Assembly: GCA_002478115.1 (NCBI GenBank)
Contig: DLMH01000023.1
Coordinates: forward strand, 1 to 18,332
DNA length: 18,332 bases
From: Candidatus Acidiferrum typicum
GTDB taxonomy: Bacteria > Acidobacteriota > Terriglobia > Acidiferrales > UBA7541
Reading direction: 5' to 3'
Shown here: piece after piece, positions 7,739 through 16,213 of the stretch
Numbering within the stretch: position 1 is the first letter of the stretch
Layout of the letters: each line of letters opens with the position of its first letter
Translations under genes and position numbers: made by a program
The notes under the pieces: generated by a model
What the model was told of the DNA's origin: nothing
The model's input: only the letters and a program-made list of their open reading frames with translations
Database searches by the model: none

Positions 7739-8902
7739 TCAATGGCTGATTGTTGGTGTAGGAACATCAATCCAGCCTCGCGTCTGATGGCTTTGGAGCG
7801 CGGCGTCGAGGATGGTCAGTTGCCGCAGTCCATCGACAAACTGCGGATACTCGGTGGCGCCTCCCGGCGCGCTGATCGTGGCATAGAAGCGGCGGAAGAC
7901 CTGCTTGAATGTATCGTCGTAGCCTTCGCTGTGGCCGCCGGGAAGATCGGCGTAGCTGCGCGCCGCAGGTTTGAGCAGAGACGGATCTTTAAGGAAGATC
8001 TCATTGCCGGTATTGCGGTGGCCTACCCAAAGTTCGTCGGGACGCTCCTGGTCCCACGCAGCGGAAGATCTTGTGCCGTAGATCTCGATGCTGAGCCGGT
8101 TCTTGCGTCCGGCGGAGACCTGGCTGGCGGTGACGCTGCCGCGCGTGCGCACGCCCATGTGGAAAAGGACGGCGCCGAAGTCTTCCGTGGCCACGGCTGT
8201 TTCAATATAGTCTTCCGGGCCAAGCAGCTTATTGGCAAAAGTCTCGACCGAATGCTTCGGCTTCTTGCGCGTGGTGTGGAAGGTCTGGAGATCGGCACAG
8301 AGAGAGGTCAAACGCAATCCGGTGATGTGCTCGGCCATATCAAACCAGTGCGAGCCAATATCGGCCATGCAACGCGAAGGGCCGCCGACTCTGGCATCGA
8401 CACGCCAGTTCCAGTCCGTGTCGTATAGCAGCCAGTCTTGAGAATACGTGCCCTGCACAACGAGGATTTCACCGAGGTCTCCAGCTTCGCATAGGCGGCG
8501 CATCTGCTGCACCATCGGGTAGTAACGCAAATTGTGACAGACGCAGTTGCGTAACCCGTGCCGGGCGGCGAGGGAGACGAGTTCTTCCGCCTCTTCTACG
8601 GTCGTGGCCAAGGGTTTTTCGCAGAGCACATGCTTGCCGGCCAGGAGCGATTCCTTGGCCATGGGAAAATGCATCGCGTTGGGCGTGCAGATGTGCACCA
8701 CATCGATCGCCGGATCGCGCAGTAGTTCGCGGTAGTCGGTCGTAAGCGTAGGGACGGAGAAATTCGCGCCCAAGGGTCGTGCATCCTCCGTGGTTTCGGC
8801 TGCGATTGCAACCACCTCGACGGATTCTAGCCGCCGCACCGCTTCCCGATGCACGCGTCCCGTGAAGCCGGTTCCGAAAATTGCAGTCCTTATTGGTTTC
8901 AT
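7739..8902 (-). CDS. Gfo/Idh/MocA-family NAD(P)-dependent oxidoreductase
   Basis: A 387-residue cytoplasmic sugar dehydrogenase. ATG 8902 is preceded by GGAGGG at 8 bases, and the longer reading to 8947 has no such site. The N-terminal Rossmann motif is GTGFTGRVH (10-18). HICTPNAMHFP (70-80) precedes the signature CEKPLATT (Glu95-Lys96-Pro97, with Lys96 presumed catalytic). The second-domain motif DIGSHWFDMAEH (181-192) contains the His/Asp pair expected in this family. Members oxidise or epimerise inositol, glucose, galactose or sugar-derived substrates. It starts 22 bp downstream of the sugar isomerase, so the two are almost certainly cotranscribed. Inositol- or hexose-keto intermediates are plausible but not shown. 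Confidence 0.9.
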   Translation of the reverse strand: MKPIRTAIFGTGFTGRVHREAVRRLESVEVVAIAAETTEDARPLGANFSVPTLTTDYRELLRDPAIDVVHICTPNAMHFPMAKESLLAGKHVLCEKPLATTVEEAEELVSLAARHGLRNCVCHNLRYYPMVQQMRRLCEAGDLGEILVVQGTYSQDWLLYDTDWNWRVDARVGGPSRCMADIGSHWFDMAEHITGLRLTSLCADLQTFHTTRKKPKHSVETFANKLLGPEDYIETAVATEDFGAVLFHMGVRTRGSVTASQVSAGRKNRLSIEIYGTRSSAAWDQERPDELWVGHRNTGNEIFLKDPSLLKPAARSYADLPGGHSEGYDDTFKQVFRRFYATISAPGGATEYPQFVDGLRQLTILDAALQSHQTRGWIDVPTPTISH

Positions 8903-8924
8903 TGTGTTTTCCCTCCGCTCCGTG

Positions 8925-9884
8925 CTAGACCCACCAGGCAGCACCACGCTGCTCCCGGATCACAATGCCGTTGAGGAAGTTCGCCGCCTTGGTCAAGCCC
9001 TCTTCCGGAGAAAGCAGGCTGTCTTCGTGTTCGATGGAGAGCACGGAATCATAGCCGAACATGCGCAGCGTGGAGACAAACTCGGTCCACCACTCGGCAC
9101 CGTGACCGTAGCCGCAGGTGCGGAAGATCCAGCCACGCTGGCGCTCTTCGGTGTACGGCTTGGTATCGAGCACACCGGTGCGCGGCAGATTGACGGGGTA
9201 AAGTTGGGTGTCTTTGGCATGGACGTGGAAGATGGCGCCTTCGAGTACTCGGATGGCGGCGATGGGATCGATGCTCTGCCAGAAGAGATGGCTCGGGTCC
9301 AAGTTGCACCCCACACTGGATCCGGCGATGGAGCGCAGCCTGAGCATCGTTTCCGGGCTATAGACTACGAACCCCGGATGCATCTCGATGGCAATCTTCA
9401 CGCCGTGGTCGACGGCAAACTTCGCATGCTCGATCCAATATGGCGCGACTACTTCGCTCCACTGCCAGTCGAGCACCTTCAGGTAGTCGGGAGGCCAGGG
9501 ACAGGTGACCCAGTTGGGGGCTGTGGCAGCGGGCGAGTCGCCGGGGCATCCGGAGAAATCGACTACCACGGGGATGCCCAGCTTTTCGGCGAGCAGAATG
9601 GTCTTGCGGCTCACTTGCCTGTCCTGCTGCGCGCGGGCCTTATCGGGATGCAGCGCGTTTCCGTGACAACTCAAGGCACTGACGGTGGCGCCGTGATCGG
9701 CCAGAACCCTTTGAAACTCGCCAAGGGCGGAGGCGTCTTCGAGCATCGAGATCTTGCAATGCGCATCGCCCGGATAGTTTCCCGTCCCGAGCTCTACGGT
9801 TTCGATGTTGAGTGACCTGAGTTTCGCAAGGACCGCAGGCAACGGAAGCTGCGACAGCAGGGGTGTGAAGACTCCAACGAGCAT
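8925..9884 (-). CDS. Sugar phosphate isomerase/epimerase (AP-endo-2 fold)
   Basis: A 319-residue TIM-barrel protein of the xylose-isomerase-like superfamily. ATG 9884 follows a strong AGGAGG at about 11 bases. Metal-ligand candidates are Glu167 (IAIEMHPG), Asp196 (NLDPSHLFW), His222 (FHVHAKD) and Glu275 (LSIEHED), the usual four-ligand pattern. No signal peptide is present, so it is cytoplasmic, unlike the Hyi-like protein further downstream. The order isomerase then Gfo/Idh/MocA (22-bp gap) is a frequent catabolic pair in inositol- and sugar-using bacteria, where a 2-keto intermediate made by the dehydrogenase is isomerised or dehydrated. IolE/IolI-like or 3-keto-sugar activities are both possible. 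An SDR tail ends 35 bp upstream. Confidence 0.88.
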   Translation of the reverse strand: MLVGVFTPLLSQLPLPAVLAKLRSLNIETVELGTGNYPGDAHCKISMLEDASALGEFQRVLADHGATVSALSCHGNALHPDKARAQQDRQVSRKTILLAEKLGIPVVVDFSGCPGDSPAATAPNWVTCPWPPDYLKVLDWQWSEVVAPYWIEHAKFAVDHGVKIAIEMHPGFVVYSPETMLRLRSIAGSSVGCNLDPSHLFWQSIDPIAAIRVLEGAIFHVHAKDTQLYPVNLPRTGVLDTKPYTEERQRGWIFRTCGYGHGAEWWTEFVSTLRMFGYDSVLSIEHEDSLLSPEEGLTKAANFLNGIVIREQRGAAWWV

Positions 9885-9919
9885 GGTGGCTTATTCCTCC
9901 TCGGGTATAACGCGGCACT

Positions 9920-10048
9920 CTATCTGGCTGTCGAGCCGCCGTTGATGAATAGTGTACACCCGCTGATGAGCGCCGCGGCGGGCGACGCGAGGAAAGCGAC
10001 GGCGCATGCAAAGGCAAGTACGTTCATCTTTGATGTTTCCCCGTGACC
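9920..10048 (-). pseudogene. SDR C-terminal relic
   Basis: The minus frame ends AVAFLASPAAALISGCTLFI then NGGSTAR and a TAG at 9920-9922. This is the standard C-terminus of classical short-chain dehydrogenases (AVAFLASPAASFITG..L.VDGG). The recognisable part may begin near 10048 (GHGETSK). The Rossmann domain and the YxxxK region, about 200 residues, are gone. It ends directly upstream of the isomerase Shine-Dalgarno, so an SDR gene was probably the preceding gene of the same operon and was deleted from its 5' side. Any native promoter for the isomerase-dehydrogenase pair may have gone with it. Confidence 0.7.
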
Positions 10049-10972
10049 ACATCGGGACTCGCACCTTGCCATGTGATCAATCTTCCCGGGGCGGGGCGAT
10101 TGTGGTGAAATTCGTGAGAATCTCCGCGATACAAAGTTTCCTCCCACCACAAGGGGCGGGACCCTGCATAACCCACCGCGGACACTTGAAACCCGCAGAG
10201 CCAGGCTTTGCGTCCAATAGCTTCGCGTTCGCACCCAAGCAGTCGAACGCGCCAACCGTTCGGGCTACTGCGGGCTACTGCAGGCGCTCATCCTTTGAGA
10301 GGCTCGTCTCGTTGAGCAGTGTTGACAACCGGAACGCGGCCAAGTGTCGCTGTGCCAAAACTGTGCCAGAATCCAACGTTTTCGATCCGTTCGAGTTACC
10401 TTTGAGCGAAAGGCAGATTCCCCGATTTGTTGGAGACGTTAGTAGTTAGAAGAAATGGACGGAGTTGTTGGAGTCGCGGGTGGTGCGCCCAAGGCAGGCG
10501 CGCCGCACGTCTCGCCTGAGACGGTGAGTCGAAACAAACCGAGACGAGACCATTTGGAGCATATGCTTCCAAAGCAGGCGTTCAGCATTCCGAATGGGCT
10601 ACAACGGTCTGGGAAACCATCGTCCTCGAGAGGTTTGAAACCTCCCCGGAGAGCTAGAACTCTTTGAGCTCAAGGAATTACACGGTGCGGGTACCTCCTC
10701 CGTGTCTGGGCCGACTGGGCAATCGCAAACCCCACGGCGCAGGATTCCAGGCGCCGCTCAAGTCAGCAGCGTGAGTCTCACAGGCTTCTCCTCCGTCCAA
10801 GCCGCTCTTATGCGCTTTGCAGCACAACGTTAATCATTGGATACACACGACATTCAACTTGCGATGCAAGCCGTTCAACATTTGCTGGTTGGTTTTTGCT
10901 TCATAGGCAAATGCCTTGCAGCAGATCAGGCAGCTTGCACCATCCCGAGAGGAGTACAAAACACGTCCTGCG
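10049..10972. other. Intergenic stretch without recognisable gene
   Basis: About 920 bases between the SDR relic and the DeoR gene. Open frames here (for example 10006-10449 plus) show no family I recognise. Small structures seen are two 10-bp tandem copies of CGGGCTACTG at 10261-10280, an 11-bp near-repeat CTGTGCCAAAA/CTGTGCCAGAA at 10350-10371, and inverted repeats GAGGTTT-G-AAACCTC (10630-10644) and GAGCT...AGCTC just after. It must hold the present promoter, if any, of the downstream sugar genes. It may be the scar of a lost element or of the deleted SDR 5' half. Confidence 0.6.
10261..10280. repeat. Two tandem 10-bp direct repeats
   Basis: CGGGCTACTG occurs twice back to back. The copies are exact and the array stops after two. 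Replication slippage is the simplest origin, and no function is evident. Confidence 0.6.
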
Positions 10973-11755
10973 TCAGACGAGCGTGACCTCGACACCTGCA
11001 GCCCGCAAGGCGGTCAGTTCGTCCTGCGGGATTCGGCTGTCCGTGATGACTCCCTGGACCTTGGAGATGGGAATCACTGCGTAGAGACTCGATGTCGCGA
11101 ACTTACTGGAATCACAGACGACGACTGTGCGGGCCGCGACTTCCGCCATTCTCCGCACAAGTGGCGCGCCAAGCAGATTCTGCGTGCAGAGACCGCGGCG
11201 TGAGTCTATGCCGTCCGTACCCATGAAGAAAATGTCGGCGCCCAATTGCGAGAATGCAAGCTCCGCAAGTGGACCGATCAGGGACCGCGAAGTCTTGCGC
11301 AGCATCCCTCCCGTCAGGAGGACGTCCACATCGCCACTGGCGAGTTCAGCAGCGATGCTGATGCTGTTTGTGATGACGGTGAGGTTCTTAAATCCCGCCA
11401 ACTCGCGAGCGATGGCCGCGGTCGTGCTGCCAGATCCTAGAATGATCGACTGGCCGTTTTTCACCATGGCTGCGGCTGCCTGCGCGATGGCCACTTTCTC
11501 CTTGGGATGGTTCAGTGCACGCTCTGCCAAGTTGAAGTCAGTTTGCAACATGGCGCGCGCCGGCAGAACTCCGCCGTGCGTACGGAGTACCAGACCGCGC
11601 TTCTGCAGGAGGGCGAGGTCGCGGCGAATTGTTACTTCTGAAGTTCCGCTGCTGGCGGCAAGTTCGCGCACGAATGCGCGTCCATTGCGCTGGATGGAAT
11701 CTAGGATGGCTTGTCTTCTCTCTTCGTTCAAAACTGACTTCTGAGCGTTCGACAT
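10973..11755 (-). CDS. DeoR-family transcriptional regulator
   Basis: A complete 260-residue DeoR/GlpR/AgaR-type regulator. The N-terminal winged HTH spans residues 10-60 (ERRQAILDSIQ; VRELAASSGTSEVTIRRDL with recognition helix SEVTIRRDLALL; RTHGG wing). The C-terminal DeoRC sensor (about 75-235) has GSGSTTAAIAREL, LTVITNS, LLTGGMLRKTSRSLIGP, FMGTDGID and VVCDSSKF, an isomerase-like sugar-phosphate-binding fold. ATG 11755 follows GGGGAA at 7-8 bases. It is the last gene of the minus-strand amino-sugar cluster, 82 bp after the kinase relic, so a separate promoter is possible. It likely represses the cluster and responds to a phosphorylated sugar such as GlcNAc-6-P or MurNAc-6-P. In Bacillus the equivalent regulator MurR is RpiR-type instead. 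Confidence 0.93.
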   Translation of the reverse strand: MSNAQKSVLNEERRQAILDSIQRNGRAFVRELAASSGTSEVTIRRDLALLQKRGLVLRTHGGVLPARAMLQTDFNLAERALNHPKEKVAIAQAAAAMVKNGQSIILGSGSTTAAIARELAGFKNLTVITNSISIAAELASGDVDVLLTGGMLRKTSRSLIGPLAELAFSQLGADIFFMGTDGIDSRRGLCTQNLLGAPLVRRMAEVAARTVVVCDSSKFATSSLYAVIPISKVQGVITDSRIPQDELTALRAAGVEVTLV

Positions 11756-11837
11756 GAATTTTCCCCAAGCGTGGGAATGCTATCCGTCCTTTGTACGGCG
11801 CGCTTCACCTGCAACTGCGGAAAGCGTAACATCTGTT

Positions 11838-12747
11838 TTACTGTTGACGCTTTCTTGCCAGGGAGAGTGCGCCGAGCAGCGGGTCCGTGAGCGTTGGCAG
11901 CACCTCGGCCGATGGCCAGAGAATGCCGAGCGCGTCGGCAAATTGCATGCGAATATGCTCACTGTTCTCAAACACGCCGCCCGCCATGGCGACACGCGCG
12001 GATCCGGTCATGGAGAGTCGCCCCAGAACAACCTGTGCCAGTTGCGCCAACTCCACGCTCGCTCGCCGCAGCACGAGTGATGCAACCTCGTCACCGTCGC
12101 GTTCCGCCTCAAGGACGAGAGGGTACAGACGGGCGCAGTCCGGCGCAGGGCAAGAATTGGCGGCCTTCACCAAGTCCTTTTGCGGGACCTGCCACTCCTG
12201 CAGAATCAGCGGAAGCAGAAGGGTCTTGTGCCCGCAATCGAGAGCACGCAATGTCAGGGAGACTGCCATACGTCCAATCCAGTATCCCGAACCTTCGTCG
12301 GAAATGGCAAAGCCGTGACCGCCGGCGCGGGCACTTTGGCCCTTCGCATTGCGGCCGAAAACGATCGACCCGGTCCCTACTTCGACCAACACTCCTGGTT
12401 CATCTCCGAAAGCCGCTTCAAAGGCAATGTGGTGATCGCCCACCACCTCAATCGATCCCGAGACCTCTTCCGAGATGAATTGTTTCAAAGTGCTCGTCAC
12501 CTTCGAGGCGGAAATGCCAGCGCAGCCGATGCACGTATGAGCGATCTGATTGCGGGGAATCCGAGCGTTCTCACAGGTCTGCTGGATGGCTACCTGCAAG
12601 CCAAGGCGAGCTGCCTCAGCGCCTACCCGCACGATGTTACACCCGGGGTGGAGCGTCATGTCCCGAGTACGTTTGTGCTGTCGCCCGCCGTACTGCGTGT
12701 CATCGTACGGGCGCCCTTGATTCCGAGAAGACGCGTGATATTTCTAT
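11838..12747 (-). pseudogene. BadF/BadG-family amino-sugar kinase, N-terminus degraded
   Basis: From 12659 down, the frame reads a BadF/BadG/BcrA/BcrD-type kinase (GlcNAc/MurNAc kinase group): PGCNIVRVGAEAA, CIGCAGIS, VEVGTGSIVFGRN, GGHGFAISDEGSGYWIGRMA and a C-terminal VAMAGGVFENS. It lacks the essential N-terminal phosphate-1 motif DGGGTKT and about 30 residues. Upstream in another frame I read RLLGIKGARTMT, then TNVLGT and a stop, which lines up with LLGIDGGGTKT and VLG of the family. The original start therefore lay next to the GH3 stop at 12748, and the gene now has a corrupted P-loop-like motif plus a frameshift near 12660. Known MurK of Clostridium belongs to this family. The product is probably inactive. 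An alternative is internal initiation at ATG 12659 giving 273 residues. Confidence 0.75.
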
Positions 12748-14688
12748 TTATTTCACTGCGGCGGGGGATGTAACCGGTGATGCCGCCAACCCGGAGCCGC
12801 GTTCCACGATACCGGGAATTGTAACCGGCATATGGCCCTGAACCGTAATCTCTCCGAATAAGGCACGTACCGCGCTAATCGCGGACGGTGTCGTGTTGGA
12901 GAATGTGCAAAGGTAAGTCTGCACCTCGGGAATCGCCGTCACAATATAGGGATTGCCGAAGGCAATCACTGCTGTCTTGGACTTTCCGGTGTTCACCAGT
13001 TTCGCGAGCAGATTCGCCAAGCCTTCGTCCAAACCAGCTGACCCGGCCTCCTGTCCGTTGGCTCGCACCGTGCGTCCACCGCTGGGGACGGCTTCAGCCA
13101 AGGCGATTACCCTGGTTGCCCGTTCAGCCGCTGCCAGGATCACGGGTTCCCGCACCGCTGAACTCTTTTCGTCCACGTCGAAGACATTGACACTAGGAAG
13201 TCGAGAACGGAATTGCTTCACAAACATCCGTCCACCTTCGGTGGAGCAAAGATCATCGGTGAGGACCACAACCACCGTGCTTGAATCGGTTTGTTCCGAC
13301 TGTGCTTGAGCAGGAACTGGAGTGCTGGAGGGGACAGCAGTCGCCTTCAGTGGCAGAATCTCGTGGTTGTCGCGTACCAGCGTCAGCGCCCGATCAGCGA
13401 TGCTTTGGGCCACGGTGATGTTTTCTGATTTGGCGATCTCCCTCGTGACCGCCTGGAGATCCACGTAGCGGTCCCGGTTAAGCCCAAGCGACGCCTTCAT
13501 GCGGAGAATCTTTGCCACACTGTCATTGATGCGAGCCTCAGAGATCTCCCCGTTGCGAACCGCATTCAGCAGACCTTTGTAGGACGCTTCAATGTCGAGT
13601 GGAAGGATTACCATATCATCGCCCGCCTTCACTGCTTCCACTGCGGATTTCGCGGATATCTCCGCATTCGTTCCTGTAAAGAATTGCGTCAACGCGCCCA
13701 TCCCCATTCCGTCGGTCACAACAACTCCACGAAATCCAAGCTGTTCTTTCAGCAAACCGGCCACAACCGCGGCGGAGATGCTCGCGGGACGATTGGGGTC
13801 CGGCTCAACGGCCGGTACGGCCACATGCGCCACCATCACCGAGTCTACTCCGGCTGCAATCGCGGCGCGGAAGGGAACCAATTCAACCCTGTCGAGGCGC
13901 TGGCGATCGCCGTTAACGCGAGCCAGTGCCAAGTGCGTATCGGTGTCTGTATCACCGTGTCCGGGAAAGTGCTTCACCGTGGTCAGCATTCCTTCGCTGT
14001 GCGCGCCCGCGATGTAGGCGTTCACGAATTCACTGACCTTCACCGGATCCTCCCCGAACGAGCGCGTATTTATGATCGGGTTTGCTGGATTCGAATTGAC
14101 ATCGGCTACGGGGAACCAGTTCCAATGGATACCAATGGCGCGAGCTTCGTGGGCGGTGATCTTGCCGAACTGAAATGCCGATTCCTTATCTCCCGTCGCC
14201 CCAAAAGCCATGGCGTGAGGAAACGCTGTGGTACCGTCAATGCGCATCGAGAGTCCACGTTCAAAGTCCCCCGCGATGATCAGCGGGTAAGAAGAATCCT
14301 GCTGCAACTGATTGGTGAGTGCCGCCGCTTCCAGGGGCTGATTTTTGAGAAGGAACGGGCCGTCGTTTACGGCCGTTAGTCCGAAGCCGCCGATGTGGTA
14401 CTTCTCGATTGCATCGCGTAGCAGTTGGTAGTCGGGGCCATCAACATTCATGAATCGGATTGGCGCCCAAATCATCAGCATTTGGCCAATTTTCTCTTCC
14501 AGAGAAAGCTTGCGCAGGGTCCGCGCTACCCATTTCTCGCCGCTCTGGTCAAGCACCACCGGCCCGGTCTTGTGCGCGCTCTTTGTACGAGCCCGGGACT
14601 TGGGTCCCGCGGCCTGCAATACTGTGCCGCTAAGCGCCGTAAGGACCAGCAACAAACGCACTCCCTGTCTCCAATACGCTGTGTTCAT
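12748..14688 (-). CDS. nagZ: GH3 beta-N-acetylhexosaminidase (NagZ/YbbD-like)
   Basis: A 646-residue exported two-domain GH3 enzyme that removes terminal GlcNAc from peptidoglycan fragments. It is close in size and layout to Bacillus NagZ (YbbD). ATG 14688 begins a signal peptide (GVRLLLVLTALSGTVLQAAG). The barrel runs from about 55 to 400: VKHFPGHGDTDTDTH (238-252) holds the His-Asp general acid/base loop (Asp250, His252), and VVVTDGMGMGAL gives nucleophile Asp326. The second domain (about 430-646) contains DDLCSTEGGRMFVKQ and VIAFGNPYI. All catalytic residues are present and the frame is intact. The start is 51 bases after the stop of the upstream hybrid gene; an AAGG lies about 8 bases before the ATG. 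Confidence 0.93.
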   Translation of the reverse strand: MNTAYWRQGVRLLLVLTALSGTVLQAAGPKSRARTKSAHKTGPVVLDQSGEKWVARTLRKLSLEEKIGQMLMIWAPIRFMNVDGPDYQLLRDAIEKYHIGGFGLTAVNDGPFLLKNQPLEAAALTNQLQQDSSYPLIIAGDFERGLSMRIDGTTAFPHAMAFGATGDKESAFQFGKITAHEARAIGIHWNWFPVADVNSNPANPIINTRSFGEDPVKVSEFVNAYIAGAHSEGMLTTVKHFPGHGDTDTDTHLALARVNGDRQRLDRVELVPFRAAIAAGVDSVMVAHVAVPAVEPDPNRPASISAAVVAGLLKEQLGFRGVVVTDGMGMGALTQFFTGTNAEISAKSAVEAVKAGDDMVILPLDIEASYKGLLNAVRNGEISEARINDSVAKILRMKASLGLNRDRYVDLQAVTREIAKSENITVAQSIADRALTLVRDNHEILPLKATAVPSSTPVPAQAQSEQTDSSTVVVVLTDDLCSTEGGRMFVKQFRSRLPSVNVFDVDEKSSAVREPVILAAAERATRVIALAEAVPSGGRTVRANGQEAGSAGLDEGLANLLAKLVNTGKSKTAVIAFGNPYIVTAIPEVQTYLCTFSNTTPSAISAVRALFGEITVQGHMPVTIPGIVERGSGLAASPVTSPAAVK

Positions 14689-14739
14689 GCTCCTCGCCTT
14701 CCCCGGATCAACTGCTGTGCCGCGCAGTGCCTTTGCCAA

Positions 14740-15284
14740 TTAGTACAGAAGGTACTTCGCGCGGACCGTCTCAAACTGTTCGATGGCGTCACGCCAGCTC
14801 TCGGCAATGTTGCGCGGGTCCCCGCCCGTCGAGAGTGCCTGGAATGAGGGACCGTGATGTCGTTCTTTCCATTTGCTCCGAACTCGGGCAGGTATGCGGT
14901 CAAGGGATCGTTCAGCCGCACTTTCCCTTGTTCCACTAGTCTCATGACGGAGGTAGCGGTGGCAACGCATTTCGTGAGTGATGCAATATCAAATATCGTG
15001 TCGACCGTCATCGGTTCTCGGGCCGACTCAAGAGAACACATCCCATAAGCCTTGCGGAAAACTACCTGGCCACGATGTCCAACGAGGACGACACCTCCAG
15101 GGATAAGCCCCTTGGCGACGGCCTGCTCTATGATTTCATCCACTGCCGCGAAACGGCTTTGGACCGCCTGTTGCGCTGGCTGCTGGGCGGCAACCTGGGC
15201 CGGAGCACTGATGCAAAGCGCAAGAAGCACTGTTCCGGCCAGAGCCAACGACCGTCGATAGAAATTCGATTGAGAAGAAAGCAT
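14740..15284 (-). pseudogene. Serine hydrolase N-terminus joined to NamZ-like tail
   Basis: From ATG 15284 (GGAGG at 9 bases) there is a signal peptide (LALAGTVLLALCISAPAQVAAQ) and the first third of a class-C beta-lactamase-like serine hydrolase, with SLTK (Ser102-Lys105) and a tail of ...LPEFGANGKNDITV at 145. The expected RQLLTH continuation is absent. After about 14850 the homology changes frame and reads STGGDPRNIAESWRDAIEQF then ETVRAKYLLY with TAA at 14740-14742. That tail is what I recall as the C-terminus of NamZ/DUF1343 exo-muramidases. Serine hydrolase and NamZ are adjacent in Bacillus (ybbE, ybbC) and, as I recall, can be fused in Acidobacteria. A large internal deletion with frame loss explains the structure. 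It is not functional; the open frame to 14685 continues out of register. Confidence 0.8.
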
Positions 15285-15301
15285 GACCTTTCCTCCGGGT
15301 T

Positions 15302-16204
15302 CTATTTTTGGCGCGATTCCAATGCCCGCCGCAGATTACCGTTTACCGCCTGCAACTGACGAAGGGCGCCCGCGCGAGTTGTGCCGGCCCTTAACATGAC
15401 GATCGCCACCGGTACGCGCATCTCCGCCGCTTTCAGCGTTTCGAGTGCCAGTTCGCGGCTAACGCCCGCAATACTCTCCACAATGGAGATTCCGCGTTCC
15501 ACCAACTTCTCGTTTTTCAGCTGCAGGTTTACCATCAGGTTGCCGTAGACGTATCCAATCCTGGTCATGGCTCCTGTCGTGAGCATGTTGCAGATCAACT
15601 TCTGAGCGGTCCCGGCCTTCAGCCGCGTCGAACCGGTCAATACTTCGGGTCCGACTTCCATCTCAATTGCGATATGCGCCGCGGCAGCCAGCGCCGATCC
15701 ACGGTTGCACGCGAGAGCAATAGTGGCGCTGCCTTGTCGGCGAGCATAGTCCAGCGCTGCGAGCGTATACGGCGTTCTTCCGCTAGCGGCGATCCCCACG
15801 ACCACGTCATTCGCGCCAGGAACCTTTACGGCCATGTCTTTCAATCCCAGTTCGGCGGAATCCTCGCTCGCTTCGGAGGCATGCGCCAGTGCGTGGTCGC
15901 CACCGGCGATTATGTACTGCACCTTTGACGGGTCCGTTCCAAATGTGGGAGGGCATTCCGAGGCATCCAAGGCCCCGATTCGTCCACTGGTTCCGCTTCC
16001 CACGTAAATCAATCGCCCGCCGGAGGACATGCGCTCCGCAATGATGTCGACCGCGCGGGCGACCGCCGGCAGGACCTCGCGAATGACGCCAATGACGGAA
16101 GCGTCCTGCTGGTTCATCAGCTTGACTAGGTCCAGCGAACTCATGGTGTCCAGCGCTGCGGACGCTTGGTTCTGTTGTTCTGTATGCAAATCCGTGCGAC
16201 TCAA
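15302..16204 (-). CDS. murQ: N-acetylmuramic acid 6-phosphate etherase MurQ
   Basis: Complete at 300 residues, the usual length. It cleaves the lactyl ether of MurNAc-6-P to GlcNAc-6-P and D-lactate in the cytoplasm. It has an SIS-fold sugar-phosphate site: TEQQN (8-12), YVGSGTSGRIGALDASECPPTFG with Glu83, Glu114 in ASEASED, GIAASGRTPYTLAAL, and LTGSTRLKAGTAQK. Glu83 and Glu114 fall at the same numbers as the catalytic glutamates known for E. coli MurQ. The start is TTG at 16204, with GAGGAG five bases before it; no ATG gives the conserved TEQQN opening. It starts 10 bases after the symporter stop and ends 17 bases before the serine hydrolase, so it is the centre of one operon. Confidence 0.96.
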   Translation of the reverse strand: MSRTDLHTEQQNQASAALDTMSSLDLVKLMNQQDASVIGVIREVLPAVARAVDIIAERMSSGGRLIYVGSGTSGRIGALDASECPPTFGTDPSKVQYIIAGGDHALAHASEASEDSAELGLKDMAVKVPGANDVVVGIAASGRTPYTLAALDYARRQGSATIALACNRGSALAAAAHIAIEMEVGPEVLTGSTRLKAGTAQKLICNMLTTGAMTRIGYVYGNLMVNLQLKNEKLVERGISIVESIAGVSRELALETLKAAEMRVPVAIVMLRAGTTRAGALRQLQAVNGNLRRALESRQK

Positions 16205-16213
16205 GAGAGCTCC

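Noticed and set aside
7694..8428. 244-codon plus-strand ORF
   Set aside because: It is the antisense shadow of the Gfo/Idh/MocA gene, whose motifs and ribosome site are convincing. The plus frame shows no motif.
8790..9815. 341-codon plus-strand ORF
   Set aside because: It is antisense to the sugar isomerase with all four metal ligands and extends into the dehydrogenase. Its length is explained by GC-rich codon bias.
10350..10371. Possible CRISPR or iteron array
   Set aside because: Only two imperfect 11-bp copies are present, without spacers or further repeats. The 10261-10280 repeat is also just two copies.
10561..10600. tRNA-like anticodon stem (minus strand, CCTGC-TTTGGAA-GCA)
   Set aside because: The 3' side of the stem does not pair fully, and no D-arm, T-loop or acceptor stem can be built around it.
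14425..14847. Plus-strand ORF of 140 codons opposite the NagZ gene
   Set aside because: It lies antisense to catalytically intact GH3 coding sequence and to the NamZ tail, with no family resemblance. It is a shadow frame.
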